Positions 6,744-13,339 of a stretch of DNA of 13,339 nt are shown here, piece by piece. The DNA is taken from contig JAGBSR010000032.1 in the NCBI GenBank assembly GCA_017631745.1, positions 1-13,339 of the forward strand, in the 5' to 3' direction. Every line of letters starts with the position of its first letter. Within the stretch, counting starts at the first letter, position 1. This DNA is from Clostridia bacterium. Its GTDB lineage: Bacteria; Bacillota; Clostridia; Oscillospirales; Acutalibacteraceae. The notes under the pieces are model-generated. The model was not told the origin of the DNA and made no database searches. It was given only the letters and a program-made list of their open reading frames with translations. The position numbers and the translations under genes are program-made.

Positions 6744-6772
6744 ATGATAACAAAAATTTATAAAAAAGTCAA
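6744..6772 (-). promoter_or_regulatory. Predicted sigma-A promoter of the small peptide gene, with palindrome over the -35
   Basis: TTGACT (6767-6772) and TATCAT (6744-6749) are 17 bases apart on the minus strand. A perfect palindrome TCAATATTGA (6769-6778) overlaps the -35 box and could be an operator. The promoter sits between the end of the phosphate transporter gene and the peptide. Confidence 0.72.
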
Positions 6773-6814
6773 TATTGATTATCAAGCGGTAATATTTTTA
6801 ACATTTAAGTCAGC

Positions 6815-8563
6815 TCAGATATTTATGTTGTACTGCTTGCTGTAGCTTTCATAAAGAGCCGCATATTCACCGTCGGGATCTTTTTTGATTTTCTTGAGAT
6901 ACTTATGAATATCCATTTCACTGTGAGCCATTTCAATCACAAGACCTGCAATATTTGAGCAATGGTCTGATACTCTTTCAAGGTCAGTGAGAATATCGTT
7001 GAGAACAAAGCCGAGCTCAATGGTACATCTGCCTTCCTGAAGACGGCGTATATGCTTGAGCTTGATTTCATCTCTGAGGTCGTCAACAACCTGTTCGAGA
7101 GGCTCAACAAAACTCGCAGCCTCAAAATCGTTTTCAGCAAAGCTCTTATATGCAAGCTTTACAATTTCGCTTACTGCACCGCAAAGAGTTGCAAGCTCTG
7201 CCTGGGCTTTCTCTGAAAAGACAAGCTTTTTTTCTTCAATTTCTTCAGCAGACTTAAGAATATTAACGGCATGGTCCGAAATTCTTTCAAAGTCGCTGAT
7301 AATATGAAGAAGCTTTGTTGTTTCCGCACCGTCTGCATCTGAAAGTTCTAGAGCAGAAACCTTAACAAGATAAGAGCCGAGCTTATCTTCATACTTGTCA
7401 GCCTTTTTCTCAGCCTTGATGATTTCTTCCCCTTTTCCTGCATCGTACTGCGAAAGCATCTCAAGAGATTTCTCAATCGCATCAACGGAAATTTCAGCCA
7501 TAGTTACCGTAACATCCTTACAGCGGCTGACAGCAACGGCAGGTGTAGCAAAAAGTCTTTCGTCGAGGATTTCGTACTTTTCTTTTTCTTCGTTGTCTCT
7601 AACTGAAATTGTAGCAAGCTTTTCCAGCACCTTTATAAGCGGGAACCAGAAAATTGTGCAGAACATCTTGAATACTGTATTGATAATCGCAATACCTACT
7701 TCATCAACCGCATTGTCAAAGAAATCAAATTGGAACAAGGCATTTGCACCGTAGAAAAGCGCCAGCGCCACCGGTGTGCCGATAACATTGAAATATAAGT
7801 GAACCAATGTAGCACGCTTAGCATTTTTATTTGCACCAATCGACGCAAGTACCGCTGTGATACAAGTACCGATACCCATACCCATAATCAGAGGAATTGC
7901 ACTGCCGAAAGTAATTGCACCGGTTGTTGAAATAGCCTGAAGGATACCGACAGAAGCAGATGAAGACTGAATAATTGCTGTCATAACTGCGCCGGCAACA
8001 ACACCGAGAACGGGATTTGAGAAGAGAGTAAGAATATTTGTAAATTCAGGAACATTCTTGAGGCCTTCAACAGCATCAGACATAGCCGACATACCTGTCA
8101 TAAGAACAGCAAATCCCAAAAGGATAGTAGCGGTATCTCTGCTTTTCTGCTTCTTATTGAACATAAGAAGAAATACACCTATGATAGCCAACACCGGCAC
8201 AAACGATGAGGGCTTGAAGAAAGCCATGATGCCTGCACCGTCAACAGCCATAAGTGAAAGAATCCACGCCGTGATAGTGGTACCGACATTTGCACCCATA
8301 ATAATACCTATTGACTGATGCAGTGTCATAATACCGGAGTTTACAAAGCCGACAACCATAACAGTTGTTGCTGACGAGGACTGAATGATAGAAGTAACTA
8401 TCAATCCGAGTAAAAAGCCTTTTACGGGATTGTTTGTCATTTTTGTCAATACACTTTTAAGTTGACCTCCCGCCTTCTTTTCAAGGGCGTTACCCATTGT
8501 CTGCATACCGAAAAGGAATAACGCAAGACCGCCGATAAGCGATAACACATCAAAAATATCCAT
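6815..8563 (-). CDS. Na+/phosphate cotransporter (NptA/PNaS family) with C-terminal PhoU-like domain
   Basis: A 582-residue protein. The membrane half (about 1-320) contains the two inverted repeats typical of the family, each with the QSSSA motif: QSSSATT at 61-67 and QSSSAS at 199-204, plus GANVGTTITAW (90-100). After about residue 345 the sequence becomes soluble and helical, with PhoU-like repeats (for example ISDFERISDHAVNI and LTDLERVSDHCSNI, each with E/DxxxD pairs). Family members import phosphate with sodium, and the PhoU-like part is thought to regulate transport. The start is ATG 8563-8561 with GAGAGG 6 bases upstream. It has its own promoter, no pst or phoR genes nearby, and no clear terminator before the peptide promoter. 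Confidence 0.92.
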   Translation of the reverse strand: MDIFDVLSLIGGLALFLFGMQTMGNALEKKAGGQLKSVLTKMTNNPVKGFLLGLIVTSIIQSSSATTVMVVGFVNSGIMTLHQSIGIIMGANVGTTITAWILSLMAVDGAGIMAFFKPSSFVPVLAIIGVFLLMFNKKQKSRDTATILLGFAVLMTGMSAMSDAVEGLKNVPEFTNILTLFSNPVLGVVAGAVMTAIIQSSSASVGILQAISTTGAITFGSAIPLIMGMGIGTCITAVLASIGANKNAKRATLVHLYFNVIGTPVALALFYGANALFQFDFFDNAVDEVGIAIINTVFKMFCTIFWFPLIKVLEKLATISVRDNEEKEKYEILDERLFATPAVAVSRCKDVTVTMAEISVDAIEKSLEMLSQYDAGKGEEIIKAEKKADKYEDKLGSYLVKVSALELSDADGAETTKLLHIISDFERISDHAVNILKSAEEIEEKKLVFSEKAQAELATLCGAVSEIVKLAYKSFAENDFEAASFVEPLEQVVDDLRDEIKLKHIRRLQEGRCTIELGFVLNDILTDLERVSDHCSNIAGLVIEMAHSEMDIHKYLKKIKKDPDGEYAALYESYSKQYNINI

Positions 8564-8609
8564 AGAAAACCTCTCTTATATCTGAAATTGATTTTTTTGA
8601 TTCAATGAC

Positions 8610-8638
8610 ATAATAACAATTTTTTCCTTCAAAGGCAA
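8610..8638 (-). promoter_or_regulatory. Predicted sigma-A promoter of the Na+/phosphate cotransporter gene
   Basis: TTGCCT (8633-8638) and TATTAT (8610-8615) are 17 bases apart on the minus strand, giving a leader of about 40 bases. Confidence 0.6.
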
Positions 8639-8715
8639 GAGTTTTCGACAATATTATTTATAAATATAATCAACTATTATTTTTTACTTTCTCGGGTATT
8701 TTATTTAACATCCGC

Positions 8716-8743
8716 AAAAAATAAAAGCCGGGCAACCGGCTTT
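8716..8743 (-). terminator. Intrinsic terminator of spoVG
   Basis: An 8-pair stem (8736-8743 with 8724-8731, AAAGCCGG and its complement) closes a four-base loop and is followed on the minus strand by TTTTATTTTTT. It lies just after the spoVG stop codon. Confidence 0.92.
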
Positions 8744-8750
8744 AGTAATA

Positions 8751-9110
8751 TTATAAGCTTGTAAGCTGATAATCTTCGACATCCTGCTGTAAAAGCGAAA
8801 CCTTATTTGTGCCTGATTTTATCTCACCGTTGAGCACTGCAACATCGTTGTCAAGGCTGTATTTCACTGCACCGAAAACCACCTTTTCAATAGCAGCTCT
8901 CACTTCGCTGTTTACGGGATAAGCTTCATCCTTAAATGTACCTGCAGCTGTTTTTCTGCTGGGCATACCCATATAAAATTCTCCGTCTTCCTTTAAAAGC
9001 ACCTTTATATCGCTAACCGCAAACATACCGTCGAAAGTAATGGTACACTTAGCTACAAGTCTGTTGGTGGGCGCTTCAATTTTTCTGACTCTGAATGATG
9101 TAATGAGCAT
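8751..9110 (-). CDS. spoVG: SpoVG-family nucleic-acid-binding regulator with extended C-terminus
   Basis: The first 85 or so residues match SpoVG: FRVRKIEA near the start, TFDGMFAVSDIKVL, then MGMPSRKTAAGTFKDEAYPVNSEVRAAIE, the family core around MPSRKT and HPINS (here YPVNS). SpoVG binds RNA and DNA, and in Bacillus affects septation during sporulation. In other Firmicutes it is a general post-transcriptional regulator. At 119 residues it is longer than the usual 85-100. The last 35 residues (from about SLDNDVAVLNGEIK) are unlike the Bacillus tail as I remember it. The ATG at 9110-9108 has GGAGG 9 bases upstream. The gene is a single-gene unit with a consensus promoter and a strong terminator, so expression is probably high. 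Its presence does not prove that this organism sporulates. Confidence 0.9.
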   Translation of the reverse strand: MLITSFRVRKIEAPTNRLVAKCTITFDGMFAVSDIKVLLKEDGEFYMGMPSRKTAAGTFKDEAYPVNSEVRAAIEKVVFGAVKYSLDNDVAVLNGEIKSGTNKVSLLQQDVEDYQLTSL

Positions 9111-9135
9111 TTTATATTTCCTCCGTTATTCCAAT

Positions 9136-9148
9136 TGCCGTGACGGCA
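9136..9148 (-). other. Small hairpin in the spoVG leader
   Basis: TGCCG (9136-9140) and CGGCA (9144-9148) form a 5-pair, GC-rich stem with a 3-base loop inside the leader, about 12 bases before the ribosome binding site. It may stabilise the transcript or influence translation. Too small to call a riboswitch. Confidence 0.3.
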
Positions 9149-9166
9149 CATCTGTAAAGTGTATTA

Positions 9167-9195
9167 ATTATAGCACTATATTTTCGCTCTTTCAA
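9167..9195 (-). promoter_or_regulatory. Consensus sigma-A promoter of spoVG
   Basis: TTGAAA (9190-9195) and a perfect TATAAT (9167-9172) are 17 bases apart on the minus strand. In Bacillus, spoVG is transcribed by sigma-H; the boxes here look like sigma-A, with no evident sigma-H pattern. Confidence 0.75.
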
Positions 9196-9263
9196 GCATT
9201 TTATTAAAAATTATTAAGAAATTTTATAAAATATACTCCCTGCTGCACAGTCTCTTTATACTG

Positions 9264-9292
9264 TTGACAAGGAGCCCTTATTGGTATAGAAT
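9264..9292 (+). promoter_or_regulatory. Predicted sigma-A promoter of the SGNH hydrolase gene
   Basis: A perfect TTGACA (9264-9269) is followed after 17 bases by TAGAAT (9287-9292). The leader is about 25 bases and contains GAGGTG at 9313-9318, 5 bases before the ATG. Confidence 0.65.
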
Positions 9293-9323
9293 GGATTTAT
9301 AAAATCAGAGACGAGGTGTCTTT

Positions 9324-10523
9324 ATGAACGAAGAAAACAAAGCAAAAACAAAATGGGTCGGCACATGGAGCTCAAGTGCCGCTGCAGCCGGCATCCACAT
9401 TCCTCCCCTGATACATCTCAACAACGGTCTGCTTTATTCCACAGCCCGCAGTGTCATCTGCCCCACTCTCGGCGGCGACAGAATCCGCATAAAAATATCT
9501 AACAGATATAACAAAAAGTCTCTTCATATCAGCGAGACCACAGTTGCAACCTATGTCGGCGGCAAGGCCGATACCGATGAACCTATAAATGTAACCTTCG
9601 GCGGTAAAAAAGAGCTCACCCTCGCCCCGGGAGAAGAAATCCTCTCCGACACTCTCGAGTTTAAGGTTGAAGCCCTAAAAAAGATAGCCGTCAGCTTTTA
9701 TGTCAAGCACGCCGTTATGCGTACCAAAAGCCTCTACGGCGGCGACACCTATCTCAGCCCCGGTAACTGCACTCACAAAAAGAAGTACGCGCCCTGGTGG
9801 CATCTGTTTTTCAAGACGGATTTCGCCACCTTGCAGACAGCACCCTTCCTTACCCGAGTTGATGTTTTGGCAGACGATGACTGCTATGCCATAGTCGTTG
9901 CAGGCGACTCGACTATGACAAACCAGAAGCCCTATTATCTTGCTGAAAGGCTCAGAAGAATGGGCATAACCAATGTTGCCGTTTTGCAGCAGGCACTCAA
10001 CGGCAACCGAATCCTCGAAGACGGTCACGGCTTACTTGCAAATATTTACGGCGAGAGTATGCTCAAGCGCTTCGATAAAGATATCCTTGACTGTCCCGGT
10101 GTGAAGAAGATTATCTTCAAAGAGGGCATCAACGATATGCTTCACCCCCGATGCCTCACTGTCGGCGGACCAAAAATGACTACGGCAGAAGATATAATCG
10201 GAGGTATTCAGAAGGTAATTGACCTTGCTCATAAAAATGATATTAAGATTTATGTTTCCACCCTCACACCTTTTAAGGGTTGGGGCAAGCTTCTTCCCGG
10301 TATTCGTGATTTCACCTGGACTCAGGAAACTCAGGATATCGTAGATGAGACAAACGCCTGGATAAAAAACTGCCCTGCTGACGGAATAATAAACACCGAT
10401 TTCATCTGCGACGAAAACGACAGAGAGATGATGAAGAAGGAATACGCCATTGACCTGCTTCACTACAGGCCTGAAGCACAGAAAATATTCATCGAAAACA
10501 TTGACGAAAGTTTTCTCAGATAA
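9324..10523 (+). CDS. SGNH/GDSL-type hydrolase with N-terminal beta domain, no signal peptide
   Basis: A 399-residue protein. The N-terminal part (about 1-185) starts WVGTWSSSAAAAG, a segment seen in a group of SGNH esterases, and is probably a beta-sandwich domain. The catalytic domain follows. Block I is VVAGDSTM with Ser197; the Gly/Asn blocks are NGNR (226-229) and KEGINDM (266-272); Block V is DLLHY with Asp377 and His380. The set is complete, so the enzyme should be active, probably as a carbohydrate or small-ester deacylase. There is no signal peptide or membrane segment: residues 1-10 are highly charged (MNEENKAKTK). It thus appears cytoplasmic, although relatives are often secreted. 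Codons look richer in C at third positions than in neighbouring genes, but I did not count them. It is a single-gene unit. Confidence 0.82.
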   Translation: MNEENKAKTKWVGTWSSSAAAAGIHIPPLIHLNNGLLYSTARSVICPTLGGDRIRIKISNRYNKKSLHISETTVATYVGGKADTDEPINVTFGGKKELTLAPGEEILSDTLEFKVEALKKIAVSFYVKHAVMRTKSLYGGDTYLSPGNCTHKKKYAPWWHLFFKTDFATLQTAPFLTRVDVLADDDCYAIVVAGDSTMTNQKPYYLAERLRRMGITNVAVLQQALNGNRILEDGHGLLANIYGESMLKRFDKDILDCPGVKKIIFKEGINDMLHPRCLTVGGPKMTTAEDIIGGIQKVIDLAHKNDIKIYVSTLTPFKGWGKLLPGIRDFTWTQETQDIVDETNAWIKNCPADGIINTDFICDENDREMMKKEYAIDLLHYRPEAQKIFIENIDESFLR

Positions 10524-10528
10524 CAAAC

Positions 10529-10551
10529 AGCCACGCGTCAAATGCGTGGCT
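10529..10551 (+). terminator. First hairpin after the SGNH hydrolase gene
   Basis: Arms AGCCACGC (10529-10536) and GCGTGGCT (10544-10551) form an 8-pair stem with a 7-base loop, 5 bases after the stop codon. Only three T residues follow, so it is a weak terminator or a 3'-end stabiliser acting with the next hairpin. Confidence 0.5.
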
Positions 10552-10562
10552 TTGCTATACAA

Positions 10563-10598
10563 AAAAGCTACTGCATCGGCAGTAGCTTTTATTTTTTT
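10563..10598. terminator. Bidirectional intrinsic terminator between convergent genes
   Basis: Arms 10563-10574 and 10579-10590 (core GCTACTGC and its complement) make a perfect 12-pair stem with an ATCG loop. On the plus strand it is followed by ATTTTTTT. On the minus strand the stem ends in six U residues (10561-10566). It can therefore end both the SGNH hydrolase transcript and that of the Cys-rich protein, which stops at 10609. Confidence 0.92.
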
Positions 10599-10608
10599 CA
10601 TTCAGTTA

Positions 10609-12075
10609 TCAGTCAACAGCATAGTGAGCAACGCCGCAATCGCAATAGGGGCGTGTGCCTGTAAGCTGCCAGAAGAACTTGAGAATCCAAGCAATAAAGT
10701 AGAGGAAGCCTGAGCTGTGGCAGATACAATCACAAAGATCTTCGGGCTCTAAGAGACCGCCGCATGATGCTCTGTCACAAACCATATCACCGTCTTTGTC
10801 TTCGTGGCCGAGAGGCTCAATCGCAAATACAAAGTCAAGAACATTGCTTACTTCCATCATTTCGTTTTTCTCATTGATATAGAAGGTCTTGCCGCAACCC
10901 TCTCTTACACACTTAACCTGACCGTACTGACCGTACTGCTTGCAAGTGGGAGCCTTGTATTCTTTATCAAGAGTCTTTGAATAGTCGTGTCCGAGCTTTT
11001 CAACCTTTTCTGATGCAGTTACTACTGTGTTCTTACCGTCAGCACCCTTGCAATCTTCAAATGCACAGCTGATTTCTACAGTCCAACCGTCTGTTGTACA
11101 AGTGGGAGCCTTTGCTTCCTTAGTTGTCTTTGTTTCGCTGTGTCTGCGAGCATCCTTAGTTCTGAATGCATTGCATACACTGCCCTCGGGAGGAGTATCT
11201 TCACCTTCGATATATACAAAATCAGTTACCTGATTTACACCGCAAGTCTTACAGCTCTTTGAGTATACTGAGCCAAGGCTGCAGGTTGCAGAAACAAGAA
11301 GGTGTTCCTTACCTACATTTGCAACATATTCGTGCTCTAACATTTCGCCTGCTTCATATGTTGCTGTTTCGTCAATACCTTTAGCTGACTTGCCGCATTC
11401 AACGCAAACCTTATAATACTTTGCAAGACTTGTGCAAGTAGCTTCAACAGCGGGAACTTCGTCTTCTGCAGGACCTTCTTCAGGTGTAGCAAACATGTGT
11501 TCAACAACAACGTCTTCATCTGTATAAGTTGCACCTGTAAAATCTTCTGAACTTACATTACAACGTGAGCAAGCATAATAATATACAGGATTGCCTTCAC
11601 ATACAGCTTCTTTTAAATATTCCTTATCATCTTTTGTGAAATCGTGAACATTACCTTTAGTTGTTGTGCTTGTGAATGTTTCTGTATCTGAAACATCACC
11701 GCACTCGCTGCAGGTTAAGTAGAAATCCACGAACTCGTCACAATCTACTTCGCCGGGAACTAAAGTCTCAGCTGATTCTACCTTTGATTCTTCTGCATCG
11801 AAAACGTGAGCTACAGTAATAAACTCTGCGTAGCAGAAGTCACAGATTGCGGGGCTTCCGCAAGTTACTGCTTCTTCGCTTTCTCTTGCGCAAGTATCAA
11901 TACCCTCATCACCGCAAATTTCACAGTAATATGAATGTTTACCGGGTCTGCCGGGATAATACTCATAATCGTGTTCGCACTCTTCGTTGGTAGCCATACC
12001 GCTGAAGGGTACGACAGCCATAGCCATAAGAACTGCAAGAACCAGTGATAAAGCTTTTTTGAAATTCTTTTTCAT
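10609..12075 (-). CDS. Secreted Cys-rich repeat protein with CxCxCH-helix-CxCGxxH C-terminus
   Basis: A 488-residue protein. Residues 1-28 are a signal peptide (MKKNFKKALSLVLAVLMAMA, cleavage probably after GMA). The mature part holds about eight divergent modules, each with a lone Cys, then YxxxCxxC(G), then Thr-rich text and a GH or EH motif. The CxxC pairs are at 51/54, 78/81, 122/125, 169/172, 224/227 and 275/278; looser pairs are at 337/342 and 389/394. EATCTSLAKYYKVCVECGKS (213-230 region) is the clearest unit. GHEDKDGDMVCDRASCGG (423-440) is a last small module. The end has C448, C450, C452, H453, a 17-residue aromatic/aliphatic helix (457-473), then C478, C480, H484. Zinc-ribbon-like metal binding or disulfides are likely. 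Adhesion or surface display is inference. The ATG at 12075 has GGAGG 10 bases upstream. Confidence 0.78.
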   Translation of the reverse strand: MKKNFKKALSLVLAVLMAMAVVPFSGMATNEECEHDYEYYPGRPGKHSYYCEICGDEGIDTCARESEEAVTCGSPAICDFCYAEFITVAHVFDAEESKVESAETLVPGEVDCDEFVDFYLTCSECGDVSDTETFTSTTTKGNVHDFTKDDKEYLKEAVCEGNPVYYYACSRCNVSSEDFTGATYTDEDVVVEHMFATPEEGPAEDEVPAVEATCTSLAKYYKVCVECGKSAKGIDETATYEAGEMLEHEYVANVGKEHLLVSATCSLGSVYSKSCKTCGVNQVTDFVYIEGEDTPPEGSVCNAFRTKDARRHSETKTTKEAKAPTCTTDGWTVEISCAFEDCKGADGKNTVVTASEKVEKLGHDYSKTLDKEYKAPTCKQYGQYGQVKCVREGCGKTFYINEKNEMMEVSNVLDFVFAIEPLGHEDKDGDMVCDRASCGGLLEPEDLCDCICHSSGFLYFIAWILKFFWQLTGTRPYCDCGVAHYAVD

Positions 12076-12123
12076 ATCTTAATTACCTCCGTTTATACAT
12101 ATTTTAAATTTTCGGACAGATAA

Positions 12124-12152
12124 AATATACCATTTTATGTTTCATAAGTCAA
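12124..12152 (-). promoter_or_regulatory. Predicted sigma-A promoter of the Cys-rich protein gene
   Basis: TTGACT (12147-12152) and TATATT (12124-12129) are 17 bases apart on the minus strand. The -35 context ATTGACTT is the same as that of the small peptide gene promoter near 6767, which may be coincidence. Confidence 0.7.
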
Positions 12153-12238
12153 TAGATTGAAATTATTATTAACCAATAAAACAGGTAAATCACAGAAAAT
12201 TTTAAAAGTTAAAAACAAACTGTAAATATGGACTTCAC

Positions 12239-12289
12239 AAAAAGAACACACAGCCCTTCCTCTGTTAAAAACTTTGAGGAAAAGCTGTG
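12239..12289 (-). terminator. Intrinsic terminator of trpB
   Basis: On the minus strand, arms 12276-12289 and 12249-12262 form a 14-pair stem with two G-U pairs around a 13-base loop, followed by TGTTCTTTTT. It lies 23 bases after the trpB stop codon, so trpB is the last gene of its transcript. Confidence 0.85.
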
Positions 12290-12312
12290 CAAAATGTTGA
12301 AAATTTCAGCGA

Positions 12313-13339
12313 TTATTTAACATCATAATCAAGCTTAAACTGCTCACCGCAGCCGTAGTTTTCATAAACATAATCGATATCCTTATCGCCGCGGCCTGAA
12401 AGGCAGGCAAGAATTGAGCCACTCTGATGCTCTTTTGCATATCTGATAGCGTACGCCACAGCGTGAGCACTTTCGATAGCAGGGATGATGCCCTCATATC
12501 TGCAAAGCAGGAAGAAGGCCTCCATTGCTTCTTCATCAGATACGGTTTCATAGTTGACTCTGCCGGTATCTCTGAGGTATGCGTGTTCGGGGCCTACGCC
12601 GGGATAGTCGAGACCGCTTGCAATTGAATAAACGGGAAGTGGCTCGCCGTTTTCATCCTGAAGCAGATAACTTTCAAAGCCGTGAAGCTTACCTTTTGTG
12701 CCGAACTTCATTGTTGCGGCGTGGTCGCCGACATTTTCACCTCTGCCTAAGGGCTCGATGCCGTAAATATCAACGGGTGATGAAAGGAAAGGTGTGAACA
12801 TACCAAGTGAGTTTGAGCCGCCGCCTACACAAGCGCAGACTGCATCAGGCATAATACCTGTCATCTCAAGGAACTGCTCTTTCGCCTCGATACCGATAAC
12901 AGACTGGAAGTCTCTTACCATCTTCGGGAAGGGATGGGGGCCGAGAGCTGAACCTATACAATAAATTGCGTGGTCGTACTCTTTAAGATATGCATCAAAA
13001 GCAGCATCAACTGCCTCTTTGAGAGTCTTGAGGCCGTGAGTTACAGGGATAACATTTGCACCGAGCATCTTCATACGGATAACATTGGGATGCTGTTTTG
13101 CAATATCAACCTCACCCATATATACGTCACATTCGAGACCGAAATAAGCAGCAGCAGTTGCAATAGCAACACCGTGCTGACCTGCACCGGTTTCAGCGAT
13201 GAGCTTTTTCTTGCCCATATATTTTGCAAGCAGACCCTCACCCATACAGTGATTGAGCTTGTGAGCACCGGTATGGTTAAGATCTTCTCTCTTTAAATAA
13301 ATCTGACAGTTGCCGAAAAGCTTTGAAAGTCTTTCGCAA
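12313..13339 (-). CDS. trpB: Tryptophan synthase beta chain (partial, N-terminus outside window)
   Basis: 341 residues are visible of a usual 390-400; the reading frame enters from the right edge. The pyridoxal phosphate lysine lies in LKREDLNHTGAHK (codon 13260-13258). Next come IAETGAGQHGVA with the catalytic Glu, GPHPFPKMVRDFQSVIG, the phosphate-binding CVGGGSNSLGMF, the cation-site region LDYPGVGPEHAYL, and CLSGRGDKD near the end. The enzyme joins indole and serine to make tryptophan. These features fit the classic TrpB1 class. Codons upstream of ATG 13245 continue the conserved family sequence, so that ATG is internal. No trpA follows; the gene is closed by a terminator. It either ends a trp operon with unusual order or is a stand-alone trpB. 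Confidence 0.95.
   Translation of the reverse strand, partial: CERLSKLFGNCQIYLKREDLNHTGAHKLNHCMGEGLLAKYMGKKKLIAETGAGQHGVAIATAAAYFGLECDVYMGEVDIAKQHPNVIRMKMLGANVIPVTHGLKTLKEAVDAAFDAYLKEYDHAIYCIGSALGPHPFPKMVRDFQSVIGIEAKEQFLEMTGIMPDAVCACVGGGSNSLGMFTPFLSSPVDIYGIEPLGRGENVGDHAATMKFGTKGKLHGFESYLLQDENGEPLPVYSIASGLDYPGVGPEHAYLRDTGRVNYETVSDEEAMEAFFLLCRYEGIIPAIESAHAVAYAIRYAKEHQSGSILACLSGRGDKDIDYVYENYGCGEQFKLDYDVK

Noticed and set aside
8638..8710. AT-rich near-palindromic stretch (ATTATTTATAAATATAAT region) between the phosphate carrier and spoVG
   Set aside because: It is low-complexity AT sequence without a symmetric core or a clear position relative to a promoter. I see no gene or reliable site there.
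10032..10601. 189-codon open frame on the minus strand, antisense to the SGNH hydrolase
   Set aside because: It overlaps a gene with complete catalytic motifs, runs into the shared terminator hairpins, and has no ribosome site or recognisable product.
12214..12306. 30-codon frame on the plus strand starting MDFTKRTHS, between trpB and the Cys-rich gene
   Set aside because: It lies across the trpB terminator stem and has no ribosome binding site in front of it. The resemblance to a small gene is probably accidental.

Overview
The window looks like chromosomal DNA of a Gram-positive, low-to-moderate GC Clostridia bacterium, most likely a gut Oscillospiraceae/Ruminococcaceae-type organism. Reasons: AT-rich intergenic regions with textbook sigma-A boxes and strong GGAGG-type ribosome binding sites, a spoVG gene, a NiaR-type niacin repressor, Firmicutes-style trkA-trkH and NptA genes, and a secreted Cys-rich repeat protein with a signal peptide of the KKALSLVLAVLM kind that I associate with that group. 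No rRNA, tRNA, CRISPR array, insertion sequence or phage gene was seen. No gene-free stretch exceeds 300 bases.

Layout. 1-253 (-): start of niaR, the NAD-precursor-responsive repressor, cut by the window edge. 393-938 (+): pncA-like nicotinamidase, divergent from niaR, with a palindromic operator candidate just after its -10 box and a strong terminator. 998-2452 (-): a GntP-family permease whose promoter shares a 12-base element with the pncA operator. 2596-3621 (-): a secreted alpha/beta-hydrolase ending in an amphipathic helix. 3651-5093 and 5098-6462 (-): trkH and trkA, a potassium uptake pair read from one promoter, with the hydrolase probably third in the unit. 6613-6711 (-): an unlisted 32-residue amphipathic peptide gene with its own promoter, ribosome binding site and terminator. 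6815-8563 (-): a sodium/phosphate cotransporter fused to a PhoU-like domain. 8751-9110 (-): spoVG with a long tail. 9324-10523 (+): a cytoplasmic SGNH/GDSL-type hydrolase. 10609-12075 (-): a secreted Cys-rich repeat protein with an unusual CxCxCH-helix-CxCGxxH C-terminus. 12313-13339 (-): most of trpB, the last gene of its transcript, cut by the window edge.

How the genes work together. niaR and pncA form a niacin-sensing and NAD-salvage pair, possibly extended to the neighbouring permease. trkA/trkH and the phosphate carrier are ion-uptake housekeeping. spoVG, trpB and the SGNH hydrolase are independent single-gene units as far as can be seen.

The most unusual content is a set of short helical elements: a free 32-residue peptide, the amphipathic tail of the secreted hydrolase, and the aromatic helix between two Cys/His clusters at the end of the Cys-rich protein. 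These are the best candidates for undescribed biology here. Their function is inference only.
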